The notes under the pieces were generated by a model. The model saw nothing but the letters and a program-made list of their open reading frames with translations, was not told the origin of the DNA and made no database searches. A stretch of 7,704 nt of DNA from CBDVBZ01 sp965372355 (GTDB taxonomy: Bacteria > Krumholzibacteriota > Krumholzibacteriia > WVZY01): NCBI GenBank assembly GCA_965372355.1, contig CBDVBZ010000150.1, positions 1-7,704 on the forward strand, given 5' to 3'. Made by a program: the position numbers and the translations under genes. This document shows, piece after piece, positions 5,587 to 7,704 of this stretch. Numbering within the stretch: the first letter of the stretch is position 1; every line of letters begins with the position of its first letter.

Positions 5587-6684
5587 ATGAACAAAGGGAA
5601 CTTCACTCGGGCTTATGTCGTTTTGCTGGTGATTTTCATTTCCGCCCTCTTTGTGGAGATGATCCGCGGTTTCCTGATGACGCTGCTGCTCGCGGCGATC
5701 TTCAGCGGAATCTCGCAGCCACTCTACTCGAGGCTGCTCCGTTTGTTTCAGGGACGTGGAGCGGTCGCATCGCTTGTTACTCTACTCGTTCTGCTTGTCG
5801 TGATCGTCGGCCCACTGCTCTTCTTCTTAGGGATACTGGCGTCGCAGGCCATCCAGATCAGTCAGACCGTTGGACCGTGGATCCAGACACAGATCAACCA
5901 ACCGGATAAATTCACCGAGCTGATCGACGAGATCCCCGCGCTCGACAAGCTCGAGCCCTACCGCGCTCAGATTATGACCAAACTCGGTGAATTCGCGGGG
6001 GCCGCCGGAAATTTTCTGGTGGGCGGTCTGTCGGCGACGACACGGGGTACGGTAGCGTTCTTTTTTCAGTTCTTTATCCTTCTCTACGCGATGTTCTTCT
6101 TTCTCAAAGATGGCGACAGGTTTCTCGACAAGATTCTCTACTATGTGCCGATGACCGACGAAGACGAGCGGCGGATGGTGGAGAAGTTCGTGTCGGTGAC
6201 CCGCGCCACGCTCAAGGGAACGTTCATTATCGGCATCGTGCAGGGGGGGCTTGCGGGCATCGGTTTTGCCGTTGCCGGGATCGGTGGCGCTGTGTTCTGG
6301 GCGACGATCATGACCGTTCTGTCCATCATTCCGGGTATCGGCGCCGCGCTCGTCTGGGTGCCGGCCGTCGTGTACCTGTTCGTGACGGGACACGTGCTCG
6401 CTGCGGTGCTTCTCGCGCTCTACTGCGGGTTGATCGTCGGTACCGCGGACAACTTCCTGCGGCCGCGTCTCGTCGGGAGGGACACCAAGATGCACGATCT
6501 GATGATCCTCCTGGGCACTCTCGGAGGAATCATGCTGTTTGGTATCGCGGGGTTTATCATCGGACCGATTCTGGCCGCGTTGTTCGTCACGATCTGGGAG
6601 ATCTACGGTGTGGTGTTCCGGGATTATCTTCCCCAGCCGCAGTCCGCTTCGGCGGGTGAAAGTGGGGGCGTTGGTGATGAGTAG
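5587..6684 (+). CDS. AI-2E (PerM/YdiK-type) family inner-membrane transporter
   Basis: The 365-residue polytopic membrane protein has the usual length for the AI-2E transporter family (about 340-370). Hydrophobic segments lie at about 8-45 (two), 58-85, 152-174, 212-231, 234-262, 264-287 and 305-340. A soluble region (about 88-150) follows the third segment. Family landmarks are FFLKDGDRFL (171-180), IIPGIGAALVWVPA (247-260), TADNFLRPRLVGRDTKMHD (286-304) and GIAGFIIGPILAAL (319-332). The family includes TqsA, linked to autoinducer-2 export, and members shown to be sodium/proton antiporters, so the substrate cannot be named. It begins nine bases after the Omp85 gene, with AGGGTG overlapping that gene's stop codon. 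Its own end overlaps the next gene by eight bases. The C-terminal tail (about 350-365) is hydrophilic with Gly, Ser and acidic residues. Confidence 0.9.
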   Translation: MNKGNFTRAYVVLLVIFISALFVEMIRGFLMTLLLAAIFSGISQPLYSRLLRLFQGRGAVASLVTLLVLLVVIVGPLLFFLGILASQAIQISQTVGPWIQTQINQPDKFTELIDEIPALDKLEPYRAQIMTKLGEFAGAAGNFLVGGLSATTRGTVAFFFQFFILLYAMFFFLKDGDRFLDKILYYVPMTDEDERRMVEKFVSVTRATLKGTFIIGIVQGGLAGIGFAVAGIGGAVFWATIMTVLSIIPGIGAALVWVPAVVYLFVTGHVLAAVLLALYCGLIVGTADNFLRPRLVGRDTKMHDLMILLGTLGGIMLFGIAGFIIGPILAALFVTIWEIYGVVFRDYLPQPQSASAGESGGVGDE

Positions 6685-7704
6685 GCCGTGCCGTGTCGCA
6701 TCCGTGCTTTTCGCGGCTGTTTGCGGGTGTCTTCTCTTTGCCCCAGCGGTGCGCGCGCAGAGCCTGGACAGTATCCCTGCCTACTCGACGCCACCGGTTT
6801 CGATGGGGCAGCCACCCAAATGGCGCACCGCCGTGGGACTCGAGACGGGATACGCCTTCAAAAACGACAACGCCGGCTGGCGTTTGTTTGGCAACGTTAC
6901 ACCTCGAGGAAAGTTTCCGCATCTCGGGATCGATCTGATGAGTATCGAGTTGGGTGGAGGGCGCGGGAACGACAAATGGTTTGGGGACATCGGGTACTAT
7001 GTCCGGGTTCCCTATTTTCGCCTGGGTGTGGACTTCCGGGTCCCAGACGATTCGTTCTCCGGCGTCTTTACGCTTCAGTATGCGTTGCGAAGGGGCGGGA
7101 TATTCGGTGGTGGCGAAGAGCTTCGAGTGGACTACCGAACCCGGGGCAACGCACTCCTCGTCGGCATCGTGCTGAACGAGCCGTTCCGAAAGTACCGAAA
7201 GACACGGCCGGTCAAGAAGTACACCGATATCCCGCGAGGACAAACGCCTCGGCCATCTCCCGCGATAGAGTCGCAAGGCATTCCTGCGGATCTCGAGCAG
7301 TCGATACAAAAGGTCGAGCACGCTGTCGAATGGCTCGACAGGCTCCTGACGCCGCGCTTCGTACGCGGCGACGTGGAGAAGAATGCGATCGCGTACCGCG
7401 ATCACATTCGGACCCCGGGACACACATTCCTCGAGGAGGACTCAACGTATCACGCGGAGCTGTCGAAGGCGTTTACTCTCGCGCTGGACGGTGACCGGGC
7501 GGGGGGCGGTGAGCTGGCCCGTCTGGCCGAGGCGACGATATTCGACGAGATCCTCGTGCCCTACAATCATCTGTTTGGCGCGCACAAAAAGCCGCGTCTA
7601 CCAACGGGGTACATCAGTCGGGCCAATGAGGTGTTCGACAGCCTTGTGACGCGGTTACCACGGTTCGACAGGGTCAATCTTGCGGAAGCAGGGAAGCAGA
7701 CGGA
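6677..7704 (+). CDS. Secreted protein of unknown function, 3'-truncated by the window edge
   Basis: I do not recognise this protein. The frame opens at an ATG at 6677, overlapping the stop of the AI-2E-type gene (ATGAGTAG), with GGGGG eight bases upstream. It continues without a stop for 342 complete codons to the edge. Residues 1-27 form a signal peptide (basic start, hydrophobic core with three Cys, A-V-R-A) with likely cleavage before Gln28. Residues about 50-168 look like short beta strands rich in Gly and aromatics (TAVGLETGYAF, HLGIDLMSIELGGG, FGDIGYYVRVPYFRLGVDFRV, VFTLQYAL, NALLVGIVL), possibly half a barrel or a beta-sandwich. A basic Pro-rich linker (170-200) leads to a helical part from 204, with charged residues, Trp219 and the distinctive block DEILVPYNHLFGAHKKPRLP (290-309). 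Secretion to the periplasm or outer membrane is likely. Tight coupling suggests it works with the Omp85 and AI-2E-type proteins, which is inference. Confidence 0.72.
   Translation, partial: MSRPCRVASVLFAAVCGCLLFAPAVRAQSLDSIPAYSTPPVSMGQPPKWRTAVGLETGYAFKNDNAGWRLFGNVTPRGKFPHLGIDLMSIELGGGRGNDKWFGDIGYYVRVPYFRLGVDFRVPDDSFSGVFTLQYALRRGGIFGGGEELRVDYRTRGNALLVGIVLNEPFRKYRKTRPVKKYTDIPRGQTPRPSPAIESQGIPADLEQSIQKVEHAVEWLDRLLTPRFVRGDVEKNAIAYRDHIRTPGHTFLEEDSTYHAELSKAFTLALDGDRAGGGELARLAEATIFDEILVPYNHLFGAHKKPRLPTGYISRANEVFDSLVTRLPRFDRVNLAEAGKQT

Noticed and set aside
5827..6495. A 222-codon minus-strand frame opposite the AI-2E-type transporter
   Set aside because: The + strand protein has unmistakable family motifs; the antisense product is rich in His, Arg, Asp and Glu and lacks any fold signature.
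5587..6684. Naming the gene tqsA or claiming autoinducer-2 transport
   Set aside because: The family name is historical and members have differing substrates; no luxS, lsr or other quorum-sensing gene is nearby.
6587..7423. A 278-codon minus-strand frame opposite the end of the transporter and the secreted protein gene
   Set aside because: Rich in Arg, Pro and His with no recognisable fold; the + strand frame from 6677 has a signal peptide, an SD and a coupled start, so it is the coding one.
6688..7494. A 268-codon + strand frame overlapping the secreted protein gene
   Set aside because: Very Arg-rich composition typical of an out-of-frame reading of GC-rich DNA, and no signal peptide. The frame from 6677 is better supported.
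1..7704. CRISPR arrays, tRNA or rRNA genes, insertion sequences, attachment sites, toxin-antitoxin or defence genes
   Set aside because: Read through for regularly spaced repeats, transposase motifs, terminal inverted repeats and cloverleaf patterns; none was seen. The genes are closely packed with no gap over 200 bases.

Overview
The window comes from a GC-rich, Gram-negative (diderm) bacterium. Seven of the eight genes begin with a signal peptide, a lipobox or a membrane segment, and three of the products look like outer-membrane beta-barrels. No rRNA, tRNA, plasmid or phage marker is present, so the lineage cannot be fixed from this sequence. The mix of a DUF4136 lipoprotein, small barrels, LTxxQ-like helical proteins and a short Omp85 protein would fit a deltaproteobacterial or FCB-type environmental lineage, but that is only an impression. 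All genes are on the + strand and form three transcription-sized blocks.

Block 1 (28-2107) holds a DUF4136-type lipoprotein and two small secreted beta-barrel proteins, separated by gaps of about 40 bases and each with a good Shine-Dalgarno (SD) sequence. It ends in a strong 15-bp hairpin with a T-rich tail (2132-2190), a likely intrinsic terminator. Its promoter must lie before the window.

Block 2 (2269-3220) holds two tandem paralogues of about 154 residues. Both are secreted, mostly helical proteins with an LS-x-x-Q motif, resembling the Spy/CpxP (LTxxQ) periplasmic proteins. The first one's SD lies in the loop and 3' arm of a small hairpin.

Block 3 (3406 to the right edge) follows a recognisable sigma70-type promoter (3349-3378). 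It encodes a two-domain universal stress protein, a single-POTRA Omp85/BamA-like outer-membrane protein, an AI-2E/PerM-family membrane protein, and a secreted protein of unknown function that runs off the end. The spacings are 18 bases, 9 bases and an 8-base overlap, so this looks like one operon.

The theme is cell-envelope biogenesis and stress. No CRISPR, mobile element, defence island or biosynthetic cluster was found. The parts most worth following are the unidentified secreted protein in block 3, its coupling to the Omp85 and AI-2E-type genes, and the duplicated Spy-like pair.
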